A stretch of 64,000 nt of DNA from Candidatus Sericytochromatia bacterium S15B-MN24 CBMW_12. GTDB taxonomy: Bacteria > Cyanobacteriota > Sericytochromatia > S15B-MN24 > UBA4093. The stretch's first letter is position 1, and each line of letters opens with the position of its first letter. The translations under genes and the position numbers were made by a program. The stretch is taken from NCBI GenBank assembly GCA_002083825.1, contig DAZV01000026.1, positions 248,001 to 312,000 of the forward strand. The letters run 5' to 3'. The notes beneath the pieces are model-generated. The model searched no databases, had not been told where the DNA came from, and was given only the letters and a program-made list of their open reading frames with translations. Below, piece after piece: positions 44,149-52,024 of the stretch.

Positions 44149-45173
44149 TGCCGCTCCTCCGGTCGCTCGGGCCGATAGGTGACCCCGAGGCCCCAGACGT
44201 CCGAGGTCTCCGTGAAGCCGCCGCGCCACGCGTGGTTGGCGTAGGTCAGTTCGGCGCGAACGGTGGGCATGACGCGGAAACCCACGCCGACCTTGAGGTC
44301 GAGGCGGTTGGAGGCTCCGACCGTGTAGGGCGCTCCCGTCAGGGTGATGCCGGTCCAGGGGTACCAGGCCACCTCGCCGAGGAGATCGAAACGGCCCCGC
44401 GTGATGATCCCCGGAACCGCGAGGCCGACGCCCCGGCGGGTCTGGGTGAAGTCGTTCAGCGTTCCGGAGTAGGGAATGCCGCCGTTGCCGGAAGTGACGT
44501 TCTCCTGGATGACCGAAAGGCTCGGAGCGACTTCCCAGCTGGCGTTGCCGAAGACCATGCCGCCCTGAAGCTTCATGTCGGTGACCTCGGGGTTGGCTAC
44601 CGGTGTCGTGGCGGTCGTGTTGGGGAGAAGCGTCGGGACCTGGTAGCGGGATCCCTCGAGGCCAATCAGGACGTTGCCCAGGCGAAGTTGCCCGTGGCCG
44701 GAGAGTTCGTTGTCGATCCAGCCTTCGACTTTCTGCCCCCGGTGGCTCAGGCGCATGTTGCGAAGGTCGTAGGCAATGCCGACCTGGGTGTCCATGAGGG
44801 GAGGCTGGACCGGGATCCGTTCCGCCAGGATGGGCGCGTAGGTGGGCTGGTAGGTGGGGAGCACTTCCAGCGTGACGGGGCGCGCCGAGAGCGCGTCGAG
44901 CGTGACGACCTTGGAAAGGTAGCCTACCGCGCTGAGTTCGACCGAGCGGCGGCCTTTGGGGTCGACCGCGAGGGTGAAGCGGCCCTGATCATCGGTGAAG
45001 GCCGTGGCCAGGGAGCCCTGCTGCTGAACGAAGACCTGGGACAGGGACTGCCCCTTTTCGCCGACGACGCTTCCCGAGATCCGGGTCTGCGCAGCGGCGC
45101 TTTCCTGGACGAGGAGCGGGCTTGCGAGGGCCGAGAGGATGAGGGTGGGGAGGAGGTAGCGGTTTCCGTGCAT
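44145..45173 (-). CDS. Carboxypeptidase-regulatory-like + outer-membrane beta-barrel protein
   Basis: A 342-residue exported protein. After a signal peptide (LILSALASPLLVQESAAA), residues about 30-105 form a CarboxypepD_reg-like sandwich (ISGSVVGEKGQSLSQVFVQQ, FTLAVDPKGRRSVELSAVGY). The rest alternates as beta-strands (VEGWIDNELSGHGQLRLGN, RFDLLGEVAWYPW, LTYANHAWRGG). It looks like a small outer-membrane barrel similar to the N-terminal layout of TonB receptors, without a plug. It is encoded between the lipoprotein and the TolC gene of the efflux operon, so it may help the pump or sense its load (inference). Confidence 0.7.
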   Translation of the reverse strand: MHGNRYLLPTLILSALASPLLVQESAAAQTRISGSVVGEKGQSLSQVFVQQQGSLATAFTDDQGRFTLAVDPKGRRSVELSAVGYLSKVVTLDALSARPVTLEVLPTYQPTYAPILAERIPVQPPLMDTQVGIAYDLRNMRLSHRGQKVEGWIDNELSGHGQLRLGNVLIGLEGSRYQVPTLLPNTTATTPVANPEVTDMKLQGGMVFGNASWEVAPSLSVIQENVTSGNGGIPYSGTLNDFTQTRRGVGLAVPGIITRGRFDLLGEVAWYPWTGITLTGAPYTVGASNRLDLKVGVGFRVMPTVRAELTYANHAWRGGFTETSDVWGLGVTYRPERPEERQ

Positions 45174-45199
45174 GCGTTGTTGTCCTTACTGAGCCCGCG

Positions 45200-45625
45200 T
45201 TAACGGATAGTGACTTCGACCAGTTCGCTCTTGGAACGGTCGAGGACGAAGACGAAGCGTTGCTTGCCGTCGAGATCGGGATCCAGCGGAGTCGTGGCGG
45301 GAACGGGAGCCATCGATTCGGTGGCCGAGGCCATGGTCATGGGGATGGCGTAGCTTCCGAGGACGATTTTCAGGCTCTTTGCCTGCTGCAGGGATTGCGG
45401 CATGTCGGCGAGGGGGAAGAAAAGGGTCCCGCCGCTGAGACCGGCTTGATAGCGGGCCGTGGCGGCCGGAACGGTTCCTGCGGACGCTGGGTTGATGGTC
45501 AGCGAGGACTGGGACGCGCAGCCTGCCAGGATTCCCGCGCAGAGGAGGGCGCCGATGGCGACGACCGGATCATGAGGGGCCAGGCCTTTGCGAATGGCGC
45601 CTGGAAGGTGACGAATTCGGCTCAT
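45200..45625 (-). CDS. Small lipoprotein of the efflux operon
   Basis: A 141-residue protein with a clear lipoprotein signal (AIGALLCAGILAGCASQ) and no recognisable domain; the end, QRFVFVLDRSKSELVEVTIR, looks like a beta-strand pair. ATG 45625 overlaps the MerR stop (ATGA) and continues the chain of coupled genes into the pump operon. Its longer open frame upstream only shadows the MerR gene. Role unknown. Confidence 0.72.
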   Translation of the reverse strand: MSRIRHLPGAIRKGLAPHDPVVAIGALLCAGILAGCASQSSLTINPASAGTVPAATARYQAGLSGGTLFFPLADMPQSLQQAKSLKIVLGSYAIPMTMASATESMAPVPATTPLDPDLDGKQRFVFVLDRSKSELVEVTIR

Positions 45626-46371
45626 GGATGCTTCGCTTTCTGGATGGACTCGGCTTCTGCCTGGTGGAATTTTCCGTCTCGCGAGAGGCGGGCCCCGACG
45701 GAGACGTAGGTCTGGTGGTAGATGATGCGGGTCAGTTCCTGGCCCAGATCGTTGAGGAGCTTGAGCGTGTCTGTGGACTGAGGGTCGGGGAGGGCCGGGG
45801 AAACCTTGTCGAGGAAGTACTGGTACTGCGCTTCCACCAGGCGCGAGGTCAACTCGCAGGTCTCGCGGAGGCTGTCGGGTTCGATTCCGAAGCGGGCGAG
45901 TTCCGTGAAGATCTCGGCGACGCGCAGGCCGTCCTCGTCGTAGCGAGCTTCTCCCTCGGTCGATACGGAGCGGATGGCGCCGGCATCCTGCAGGGCGTGC
46001 AGGGTGTCGGGGGCGAGGCCGGTTCGTTCGGAGACGTCGGTCAAGCTCAGGGGCTGGAAACTGGGGTCGTATCCCAGCGGGCGGTTGAAGTGCTCCTGGA
46101 ACTCCGCGAGCACGGCGAGCTCCTGGGTGGACTGGCTGGACTGGCAGAGCTTGAGGATCTGCGAGAGCGGCATGTAAAGGCGGGTTTGCAGCCGTTTGAT
46201 GATCCGGATGCGCTTCAGGTCTTCCTCGGTGTAGACCCGGTGCCCGCCGGGAGTACGCCGCGAACAGAGCAGCCCCATCCGCTCCCAGAAGCGCAGGCTG
46301 GATTCCGAGACCTCGCAGTCCGGTAGGAGGTGGCGAACGACCTCGCCGATGGAAAATGATTTCTTCTTCAT
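45622..46371 (-). CDS. MerR-family regulator of the efflux operon, probably with two HTH-like domains
   Basis: A 249-residue regulator with an N-terminal MerR winged helix (FSIGEVVRHLLPDCEVSESS, LRFWERMGLLCSRRTPGGHR). A second region, about residues 105-165, repeats the pattern (PLSLTDVSERTGLAPDTLHA, then ALQDAGAIRS, YDEDGLRVAEIF), suggesting a duplicated MerR-like fold in place of a short effector domain. It is the first gene of the operon and is coupled to the lipoprotein gene, so it controls the pump and itself. A likely operator lies at 46374-46396, just before its ATG. Confidence 0.85.
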   Translation of the reverse strand: MKKKSFSIGEVVRHLLPDCEVSESSLRFWERMGLLCSRRTPGGHRVYTEEDLKRIRIIKRLQTRLYMPLSQILKLCQSSQSTQELAVLAEFQEHFNRPLGYDPSFQPLSLTDVSERTGLAPDTLHALQDAGAIRSVSTEGEARYDEDGLRVAEIFTELARFGIEPDSLRETCELTSRLVEAQYQYFLDKVSPALPDPQSTDTLKLLNDLGQELTRIIYHQTYVSVGARLSRDGKFHQAEAESIQKAKHP

Positions 46372-46373
46372 GG

Positions 46374-46396
46374 AACCTAAAGTTAAAGTGGAGGTT
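46374..46396. promoter_or_regulatory. Probable MerR operator next to the regulator start codon
   Basis: A 23-bp imperfect dyad with outer arms AACCT / AGGTT; its core CCTAAAGTTAAAGTGGAGG is about the size and CCT...AGG form of MerR/SoxR-type operators. It lies 3 nt upstream of the ATG. A -35-like TTGACG is at 46436-46431 on the minus strand, with only a poor -10. Confidence 0.5.
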
Positions 46397-46473
46397 TAGA
46401 CTTGCTAACGCTAGCATTGCTGGGGGAAAGCGTCAAGCCTCCGCTCCGCTGGAAGCCCAGGGGGAAGCCCTTG

Positions 46474-46528
46474 GCGCCAGCGGCTGTTTCGTAAGGCAGC
46501 GAGAGAACGCCGTAACGAGCTTTGCTCT
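46474..46528. repeat. 55-bp perfect inverted repeat, left arm
   Basis: The reverse complement of 47888-47942 over all 55 bases. It lies about 140 nt beyond the stop of the leftward MFS gene. Together the arms bracket the MFS gene and its terminator in a 1.47-kb unit. Confidence 0.88.
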
Positions 46529-46549
46529 GGAGGCATGTTCCGCCGAGGT

Positions 46550-46600
46550 GGGACCTGCCGCCGTATCCAGGCTAACCGATGATTGTTTCGGATTTTTTTC
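46550..46600. repeat. Dispersed 51-bp repeat, copy B
   Basis: It is 44/51 identical to 36284-36334. It lies directly beside the left arm of the 55-bp inverted repeat and upstream of the leftward MerR operon. The part CCGA-N8-TCGG followed by ATTTTTTTC also looks like a small plus-strand terminator. Confidence 0.72.
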
Positions 46601-46616
46601 GGAGGGGGAGAAGCGA

Positions 46617-46647
46617 TCATCCCCCTCGGGACTCCCGAGGGGGATGA
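46617..46647 (-). terminator. Terminator after the MFS gene
   Basis: A perfect 14-bp stem with a 3-nt loop (TCATCCCCCTCGGG / CCCGAGGGGGATGA) begins 22 nt past the MFS stop. The minus-strand tail is TCGCTTCTCC, a weak U-tract. Confidence 0.6.
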
Positions 46648-46668
46648 AAAGGGAACGGGGGGGTGTTG

Positions 46669-47877
46669 TCAGCGGCCGGCTTCGGGGGCGCTTGTCGTGG
46701 CGGGGCTTGTCTTTGGTTTCGGTTGGGTCACGAGCATGAGGACCACGACGACTCCTGCGACCAGGACCAGGGCCGAGGCGTAGAAGGGGAATGAGACTTG
46801 CATGACGTAGAGGAAGCCTGCGAGCGTCGGTCCGAGCACCCGCGCCAAGCTGTCGAACGAGCTCATCATGCCCAGGGCCGCACCCTGAGCGGCTCCGGCT
46901 CCCTTGGAGATGCCGCTGGACAGGGCTGGGCGCTGGACTCCGTGGGCGATGCCCATGACAGCGAGGATGCATGCGAAGGCGAAGGCCGATGCGGCGGTCG
47001 CGGCGACCGAGACCATGGTGAGGGCCATGAGGGCCATGCCCAGCGCCAGAACGACGCGCTCTCCGAGCCGATTGATGAGGCGGCCGACGAGACCGCCCTG
47101 AACCAGCGCCGAGACCAGGCCCATGGTGGCGAGCAGCATGCCGACCGTTCGGGCGCTCGATAGGGTGTCGAGTCGCAGGCGATCATGGACGAAAAGGGCG
47201 AAGACCGTCTCGAAGCCCGCGAAGGCGAAGGTGGAGAGGAAGGTGACGGCGAGGAGCCCCCAGGCGGTGGTGGGCGTTTCCCGGAGGTTCCGGAGGAAGC
47301 CTTTACGCTCGGCCGGGGGTGCGTCCTTGGAGAGGGATTCGGGGAGCGTCACGAAGGCGAGGGTGGCGGCGGCGAGGGCGATTCCCGCCGCCACGAAGAA
47401 GGGCAAGGAAAGTCCGTAGTGTCCGAGCCATCCCCCGAGGGCGGGTCCGAAGACCATGCCGAGTCCCATCGCGGCGCCCACGACTCCCATTCCCTTGGCC
47501 CGGTTCTCCTCGGTGGTCAGGTCGGAGACCATCGCGAAGGCGGTCGGCAGGGCGGCCGCCGAGAGCAATCCGCCGAGCGTCCGGGCGGCCATGAGGCCGC
47601 CGAGGCTGTTGGCAAGGCCGAACCAGAGGAAGGAGACGGCGAATCCGAGCAGCCCGATGATGAGGAAGGGCTTGCGGCCATGGCGATCGGAGAGGCGTCC
47701 CCAGAAGGGGGCGGCCAGGAATTGCGCGAGGGAGTAGGAGGCCATCATGGCCCCGATGAAGACGGCGTCTCCATGGAGCGTGAGGGCGTAATAGGGCATG
47801 GCGGGGATGACCACGCCGAAGCCCATCATCACGGTGAAGATCGCGATGAAAAGGACGAAAAGCGGCTTGCGTGACAC
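46669..47877 (-). CDS. MFS transporter, TetA/MdfA-like drug:H+ antiporter
   Basis: A 402-residue transporter with about 12 hydrophobic helices. The loop after TM2 carries MFS motif A (GRLSDRHGRKP), and GMVFGPALGGWLGHYG in TM5 resembles antiporter motif C. It should be a drug efflux pump in the inner membrane; the substrate is unknown. The start is GTG 47877 with TAGGAG five nt upstream, a site that sits immediately beside the right inverted-repeat arm. The arms suggest the gene may have been moved or inverted as a unit. No regulator is adjacent. Confidence 0.88.
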   Translation of the reverse strand: MSRKPLFVLFIAIFTVMMGFGVVIPAMPYYALTLHGDAVFIGAMMASYSLAQFLAAPFWGRLSDRHGRKPFLIIGLLGFAVSFLWFGLANSLGGLMAARTLGGLLSAAALPTAFAMVSDLTTEENRAKGMGVVGAAMGLGMVFGPALGGWLGHYGLSLPFFVAAGIALAAATLAFVTLPESLSKDAPPAERKGFLRNLRETPTTAWGLLAVTFLSTFAFAGFETVFALFVHDRLRLDTLSSARTVGMLLATMGLVSALVQGGLVGRLINRLGERVVLALGMALMALTMVSVAATAASAFAFACILAVMGIAHGVQRPALSSGISKGAGAAQGAALGMMSSFDSLARVLGPTLAGFLYVMQVSFPFYASALVLVAGVVVVLMLVTQPKPKTSPATTSAPEAGR

Positions 47878-47887
47878 GGGTACTCCT

Positions 47888-47942
47888 AGAGCAAAGCTCG
47901 TTACGGCGTTCTCTCGCTGCCTTACGAAACAGCCGCTGGCGC
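47888..47942. repeat. 55-bp perfect inverted repeat, right arm
   Basis: An exact reverse complement of 46474-46528. It ends 10 nt before the MFS start codon, so the gene's promoter must lie within or beyond it. No transposase gene or target-site duplication is evident. Confidence 0.88.
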
Positions 47943-48172
47943 TAGGGATCGCGGGGGGATCGGGGGAATCGCGCCGCGGACGCCAGATCCGCTCGATGGC
48001 GCGGGCCGAAAATGCGTCATCACCCTAGCAAAGATCCCGGGGGCCGTCAAACGAACCCGTCGCTAAGAGGGGCGTTCGCTTGGCCTTTTCCACTTATTCG
48101 AGCCGCGGAAGCGTCGATGGGATGCTCGAATTCGCTGCGGGGTGCTAAGATGGGAGAAAGAGTGGAGGACCC

Positions 48173-48682
48173 GTGTCCAAGGTCAAGCATCAGGTCTCAT
48201 CCGGTGGAGTCATCTTCCGCCGTCACGACGCCAAAGTCGAAATCGGTCTCATCGCCCTTCGCGGAGGGCGCATCTGGGCTTTGCCGAAGGGTCGCCTCGA
48301 AGAGGGCGAGAGCCTCGAGCAGGCGGCTTGCCGCGAGGTCATGGAGGAAACCGGGCTGATCGGCGAGGTTCTCCAGCGCATCGGCGAGATTTCGTACTGG
48401 TTCTACGCCAAGGAAGAGGGCGTCAAGATCCACAAGACGGTCCACTTCTACCTGATTCGCCATCTCCAAGGAGAGACCTCCAACGAGTCGTGGGAGGTGG
48501 ACGAAGCTCGCTGGTGGCCGCTCGACGAGGCCCTCAAGGTCCTCACCTACCGGTCCGAGCGAGAGACCGTCGAGCAGGGCGCCGAGATGATCCGGGCGCT
48601 CGGGGCCATGCCCCAGGTCGATTCGCCACAGCCGCCGAGCTCGCCCGATCAGGTTTCGCAGGGCTCCGCGCCCCAGGCCTGA
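48173..48682 (+). CDS. Nudix hydrolase
   Basis: A 169-residue Nudix protein with the complete box GRLEEGESLEQAACREVMEETG (G x5 E x7 REUxEExG), in an Ap4A/diadenosine-type N-terminal context (SSGGVIFRRHD, ALPKGRLEEGE). It hydrolyses a nucleoside-diphosphate-linked compound; the substrate is not clear. The start is GTG 48173 with GGAGG four to five nt upstream. The C-terminal 25 residues are a Pro/Ser/Gln tail. It ends close to the convergent mnmA gene. Confidence 0.9.
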   Translation: MSKVKHQVSSGGVIFRRHDAKVEIGLIALRGGRIWALPKGRLEEGESLEQAACREVMEETGLIGEVLQRIGEISYWFYAKEEGVKIHKTVHFYLIRHLQGETSNESWEVDEARWWPLDEALKVLTYRSERETVEQGAEMIRALGAMPQVDSPQPPSSPDQVSQGSAPQA

Positions 48683-48702
48683 ACGCCCCGCGGGCGAAAG
48701 CC

Positions 48703-49755
48703 TCAAACCGACAAGACTCCTCCCCCCAAGAGCAGGTCTCCCCGATAGAAGGCGGCGACTTGTCCTGGCGTGACGGCGAAGAGTGGCTCTTCGAACTCCA
48801 GGTGGACGTTTCCGTTCTCCTGCGGGACGAGCAAGGCCGGAACAGCCTTGGAGCGGTAGCGCACTTGCGCTTCGACTCTCAGGGGTCCGGGAGGCTGCGC
48901 GATGGAGGTCCAGCGGACGTCCCGGACGGTGGCTTTGTCCTCGTGAGCCGCTTCGAGCGGGCCCACGATCACGGTGTTGGTCGCGGGTTCGATCTTCACG
49001 ACGTAGAGGGGGTGGGCATGCGCGATTCCGAGACCGCGCCGCTGGCCGACCGTGTAGTAGGCGATTCCTTGGTGGCTGCCGAGCTTCTTGCCGGAGACGT
49101 CGACGATGCTTCCGGGCTGGACCTCGGATCCGATGCGCTCTTGTAGGAACTTGCGGGTATCGCCGGCGGCGAAGCAGATGTCCTGGCTGTCGGGTTTCCG
49201 GGAGACTTCGAGGGGGATGGCCTGGGCGATCGCCCGGACTTGCTCCTTGGTTTTGTCGCCGAGGGGAAAGAGGCAGCGCTCGAGTTGTTCCTGGCGCAGG
49301 CGGTAGAGCATGTAGGATTGATCCTTGGTGGGATCGAGGCCTCGCAGCAGCTGCCAGCGGCGGGTCTCGGGGTCGAAGCGGTTCCGGGCGTAGTGGCCGG
49401 AGGCCATGGCGTCGACGTCGTAGCGCCAGGCGGCTTCCTCGAAAAGTTCCTCGAAGCGGACCTCGGAGTTGCAGAGGGTGCAGACGTTGGGCGTGATTCC
49501 CTGCTTGTAGCCTTCGGTGAAGGCGTCGATCACCTTTTCCTTGAAGGACTGGAGGACGTCGATGGTGTGGTAGGGGAAGCCGAGTTGCTTGGCGATGCGG
49601 GCGGCGTCGAAGACGGACTTCATGTCGCAGCAGCGGGACTCGGGGAAGTTGAGGGAGGTGACTCCCACCAGGTCGTACCCTTGGGCTTGAAGAAGATATG
49701 CGGCCACCCCGGAGTCCACTCCCCCGGAGAGGGCCATCGCCACGCGCTTGGCCAT
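48703..49755 (-). CDS. mnmA: tRNA-specific 2-thiouridylase MnmA
   Basis: A 350-residue ATP-dependent enzyme that puts sulfur on C2 of wobble U34. ALSGGVDSGVAAYLL is the PP-loop; VCTLCNSEVRFEEL holds the first catalytic Cys; ASGHYAR and DQSYMLYRL follow; SRKPDSQDICFAAG holds the second Cys. GQRRGLGIAHAHPLYV and the C-terminal beta-barrel complete the fold. Sulfur would come from IscS, one candidate being the gene at 22899. It pairs functionally with mnmG in this window. Confidence 0.95.
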   Translation of the reverse strand: MAKRVAMALSGGVDSGVAAYLLQAQGYDLVGVTSLNFPESRCCDMKSVFDAARIAKQLGFPYHTIDVLQSFKEKVIDAFTEGYKQGITPNVCTLCNSEVRFEELFEEAAWRYDVDAMASGHYARNRFDPETRRWQLLRGLDPTKDQSYMLYRLRQEQLERCLFPLGDKTKEQVRAIAQAIPLEVSRKPDSQDICFAAGDTRKFLQERIGSEVQPGSIVDVSGKKLGSHQGIAYYTVGQRRGLGIAHAHPLYVVKIEPATNTVIVGPLEAAHEDKATVRDVRWTSIAQPPGPLRVEAQVRYRSKAVPALLVPQENGNVHLEFEEPLFAVTPGQVAAFYRGDLLLGGGVLSV

Positions 49756-49815
49756 TTAGAGACGCCCCCTTTCACTGGGATCACCCAGTTTACCGCGAGC
49801 GGGGGCACAGCGAAA

Positions 49816-49839
49816 GGGCCGCGGGCATTCCCGCGGCCC
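49816..49839 (-). terminator. Hairpin after the Gly/Tyr-rich lipoprotein gene
   Basis: GGGCCGCGGG / CCCGCGGCCC with a 4-nt loop (10-bp perfect stem) lies 12 nt past the stop. The minus-strand tail is CTTTCGCT, so termination by this hairpin is plausible but the U-tract is short. Confidence 0.55.
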
Positions 49840-49850
49840 CGGCGATGGAC

Positions 49851-50453
49851 TTACATGCCCCAGCCGTAGGTGTAGGGGTAGTAGCTGCCGCCGTAGCCGT
49901 AGAGGTAGGGCGAGCAGAGGGTGTTGGCGTAGTTGTAGGTGTACGGGTAGTAGTACCCGGCGCTGTAGGAGTACGGGAAGTAGTAGCTGGAGTACGGGAA
50001 GTACGACAGGCCGCCGAAGCCCCGGCCGAAGAAGCGGCTGCGGAAGCGCGATCCGCCGAAGAAGCCCCGGCCGAAGAAGCGGCGTCCACCGAAGCCGCGG
50101 CCGAAGCCCCGCCCGCCGAAGCCGCGGCCGAAGCGCTGCTGCGTATCGTACTCACCGGTCTGGACCACCTGATCCATGTCGATCTTGACGAGCATCTTGG
50201 CGGCATCGGCTGCCGAAATCCGGGCGGGAAGCAGCTTGCGAATCTGGTCGACGGACATGGCCTGCCCGTTGACCATGGTCTGCTGATCGCCCACCAGGAG
50301 CTGGTCAGGGGCGACGCTGCCGCCGGCCGTGGCCTGCAGCTGCGGGATGGCGGGGGCCGGCGCGGGGCTGAGGCTCGGTACGCTCTGGGCGCAGCCCATG
50401 GTACCCATGAGTCCCGTGGTCAAGGCCAGGCTCAAAAACCGTGTCGCTTTCAT
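49851..50453 (-). CDS. Gly/Arg/Phe- and Tyr-rich lipoprotein
   Basis: A 200-residue lipoprotein. ATG 50453 has AGGAGG in front; the signal ends GLMGTMGCAQ. Residues about 30-105 include an ordered region (VDQIRKLLPARISAADAAKM). Then come tandem RGFGG/RRFFGRG units (residues about 110-145), followed by a Tyr-rich tail (YFPYSYSAGYYYPYTYNYAN). The design (lipobox, globular part, aromatic low-complexity tail) matches the larger Tyr-rich lipoprotein at 25844-27127, so both may be members of one surface-protein class in this organism. Function unknown. Confidence 0.76.
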   Translation of the reverse strand: MKATRFLSLALTTGLMGTMGCAQSVPSLSPAPAPAIPQLQATAGGSVAPDQLLVGDQQTMVNGQAMSVDQIRKLLPARISAADAAKMLVKIDMDQVVQTGEYDTQQRFGRGFGGRGFGRGFGGRRFFGRGFFGGSRFRSRFFGRGFGGLSYFPYSSYYFPYSYSAGYYYPYTYNYANTLCSPYLYGYGGSYYPYTYGWGM

Positions 50454-50738
50454 GCGGAGTGACCTCCTCTTCTTTCCCGCCGTTGCGGCCAATCCCAGTG
50501 GTTTGCCGTCTTGGCGGGCCATCGGCTATGGTGCATAACTTACCGCTCCCTCGGGACGCCGACAATGCTCCCTCTGCTGGCTGGGACGCCCGCCGCACGG
50601 TGGGGTTCAACCCCTGTCGGCCCGGCCCGGCTTGCCGAACGACGCGTCCCTCGCCGAGCCGGCTAGCGAGAGTGGTTTCGGGGCGACCAAAAAACTTGGG
50701 CCGAAAGCGTCAGCGGCTCGCCTCGAACGCCTTTCGCC

Positions 50739-51875
50739 TCAGTGCCGGACCGGGGTCGCCGGAACCCGAGCCTCCGACTCGATGAGCAGCTTCATCCGGG
50801 CGAGATCGTCGTCCATCGCGTGCTTGGGATCCGCCCCGAAGAGCGTCGCCACCGCATGGCCGACCATGCCTATCGGCGGGTGGTAGCACATCTGGATGTG
50901 CAGGCGGGTGCTTCCGTCCGGGTTCGCCTGGAGCTGGACGGTCCCGGTATTGGCGACCGTCGAACCCGGCACGCTGCGCCAGCTGATCAGCGCATTCTCG
51001 ACCTTCCGCGTGGTCACGGCGTCCCACTCCACCGCCATGCCCGCGGGCCCGCTCACCACCCAGTGCGATCGCCCCGCCCCCAGGTTCCGGACCTCGCGGA
51101 TGTGCCGCATGAAGCGCGGGAAATTCTCCGGCCGGATCCAAAACGCGTAAACCTGCTCGACGGACGCGTCGATCGTCATGGTCTTCTGGACCGCGAGCCC
51201 GCGATCCGCCGTCCCCATACCGATCAGGCTGCGCAGTTCACGGTTGGACAGCGCCCGTCCCAGGATTCCCAAGCCCAGGATGCCCAGTCCCGTTCCCGAC
51301 AGGCCTCGCTTGGCCAGTCCCCAAAGGACCAACCCGCTTCCCCCGAGGCCCGTCACCAGCCGATAGGCCGGCGTCCAGTACCGCTGCCGGAACTCCCGTT
51401 CTTCGGGCGTCAGCACGTTTCCGCCCTCCAAGATCGGCATGTCCGCTAGCTCATGCCGCTCCAGCCGGTCCTCGATGGCGTCCACTTCGTGCATCCGCCG
51501 GATCGCACCGAGCATGCTCCCAGCCTCCGCCGTGAGCACGGGGCCGCTGAGCGTCACCCGTCCTTTCCGGGCGGAGACCTCGATCGCATGGGGATGCGAG
51601 CAGTGGCGACCCAGCTTGGCGCGGACCCGGGCCACCAGGATCTCGTCGTCGAGCGCTTCCCCGCGCAACCGGTTCGAGGTCATGGCCACCCATCCCGAGG
51701 CCCGGTTGCTGAGGTCCCGCTGCGCGACGGCCACTCCCTCCCGGCTCACGCGAGAATAATGAACCGCCTTGTCGCGGAGGAGGGCCCGCCGGCGCTTTCC
51801 CCGATCCGGATCGACCAGGTAGGTGAGCCCCGATCCGAATGCTAGCCCCGCGAGCACGGCCAGTGCCTTGTTCAT
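50739..51875 (-). CDS. Membrane-anchored BON + SRPBCC (coenzyme-Q-binding-like) protein
   Basis: A 378-residue protein. It opens with a short anchor-like segment (ALAVLAGLAFGSGLTYLVDP, followed by DRGKRRR). A BON domain follows at about 75-140 (DDEILVARVRAKLGRHCSHP, VTLSGPVLTAEAG), then hydrophobic Gly-rich stretches at about 175-205, and an SRPBCC/polyketide-cyclase domain from about 225 to 370 (TIDASVEQVYAFWIRPENFP, HYPPIG-type end). BON domains bind phospholipid and SRPBCC domains bind hydrophobic ligands, so an envelope-stress or lipid role is plausible. ATG 51875 follows GGGAGG. It diverges from the debranching-enzyme gene. Confidence 0.84.
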   Translation of the reverse strand: MNKALAVLAGLAFGSGLTYLVDPDRGKRRRALLRDKAVHYSRVSREGVAVAQRDLSNRASGWVAMTSNRLRGEALDDEILVARVRAKLGRHCSHPHAIEVSARKGRVTLSGPVLTAEAGSMLGAIRRMHEVDAIEDRLERHELADMPILEGGNVLTPEEREFRQRYWTPAYRLVTGLGGSGLVLWGLAKRGLSGTGLGILGLGILGRALSNRELRSLIGMGTADRGLAVQKTMTIDASVEQVYAFWIRPENFPRFMRHIREVRNLGAGRSHWVVSGPAGMAVEWDAVTTRKVENALISWRSVPGSTVANTGTVQLQANPDGSTRLHIQMCYHPPIGMVGHAVATLFGADPKHAMDDDLARMKLLIESEARVPATPVRH

Positions 51876-51949
51876 GGTGATTCCTCCCAAATTGCAAGGC
51901 CCGGGTCCCTTGCCAGACGCTTGATACCGCCATGGCTTCCCAGGATCGC

Positions 51950-51963
51950 TTAACATGTGTTAA
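51950..51963. promoter_or_regulatory. Palindromic operator candidate between divergent genes
   Basis: TTAACATGTGTTAA is a perfect dyad (TTAACA / TGTTAA, 2-nt centre) in the 149-nt gap between the SRPBCC gene and the debranching-enzyme gene. An AT-rich TAATAAT follows, which could be the -10 of the rightward promoter. It suggests a shared regulator; none is adjacent. Confidence 0.5.
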
Positions 51964-52024
51964 TAATTTACCGGGTGGCGCAAGGGCGGCTTGTCTCTGG
52001 GCCAGCTTGCGGGAAGGAGCGGGA

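Noticed and set aside
46579-46605. Plus-strand terminator within the 51-bp repeat as proof of a rightward gene
   Set aside because: No rightward gene precedes it, and copy A lacks the complementary stem, so termination is not a conserved property of the repeat.
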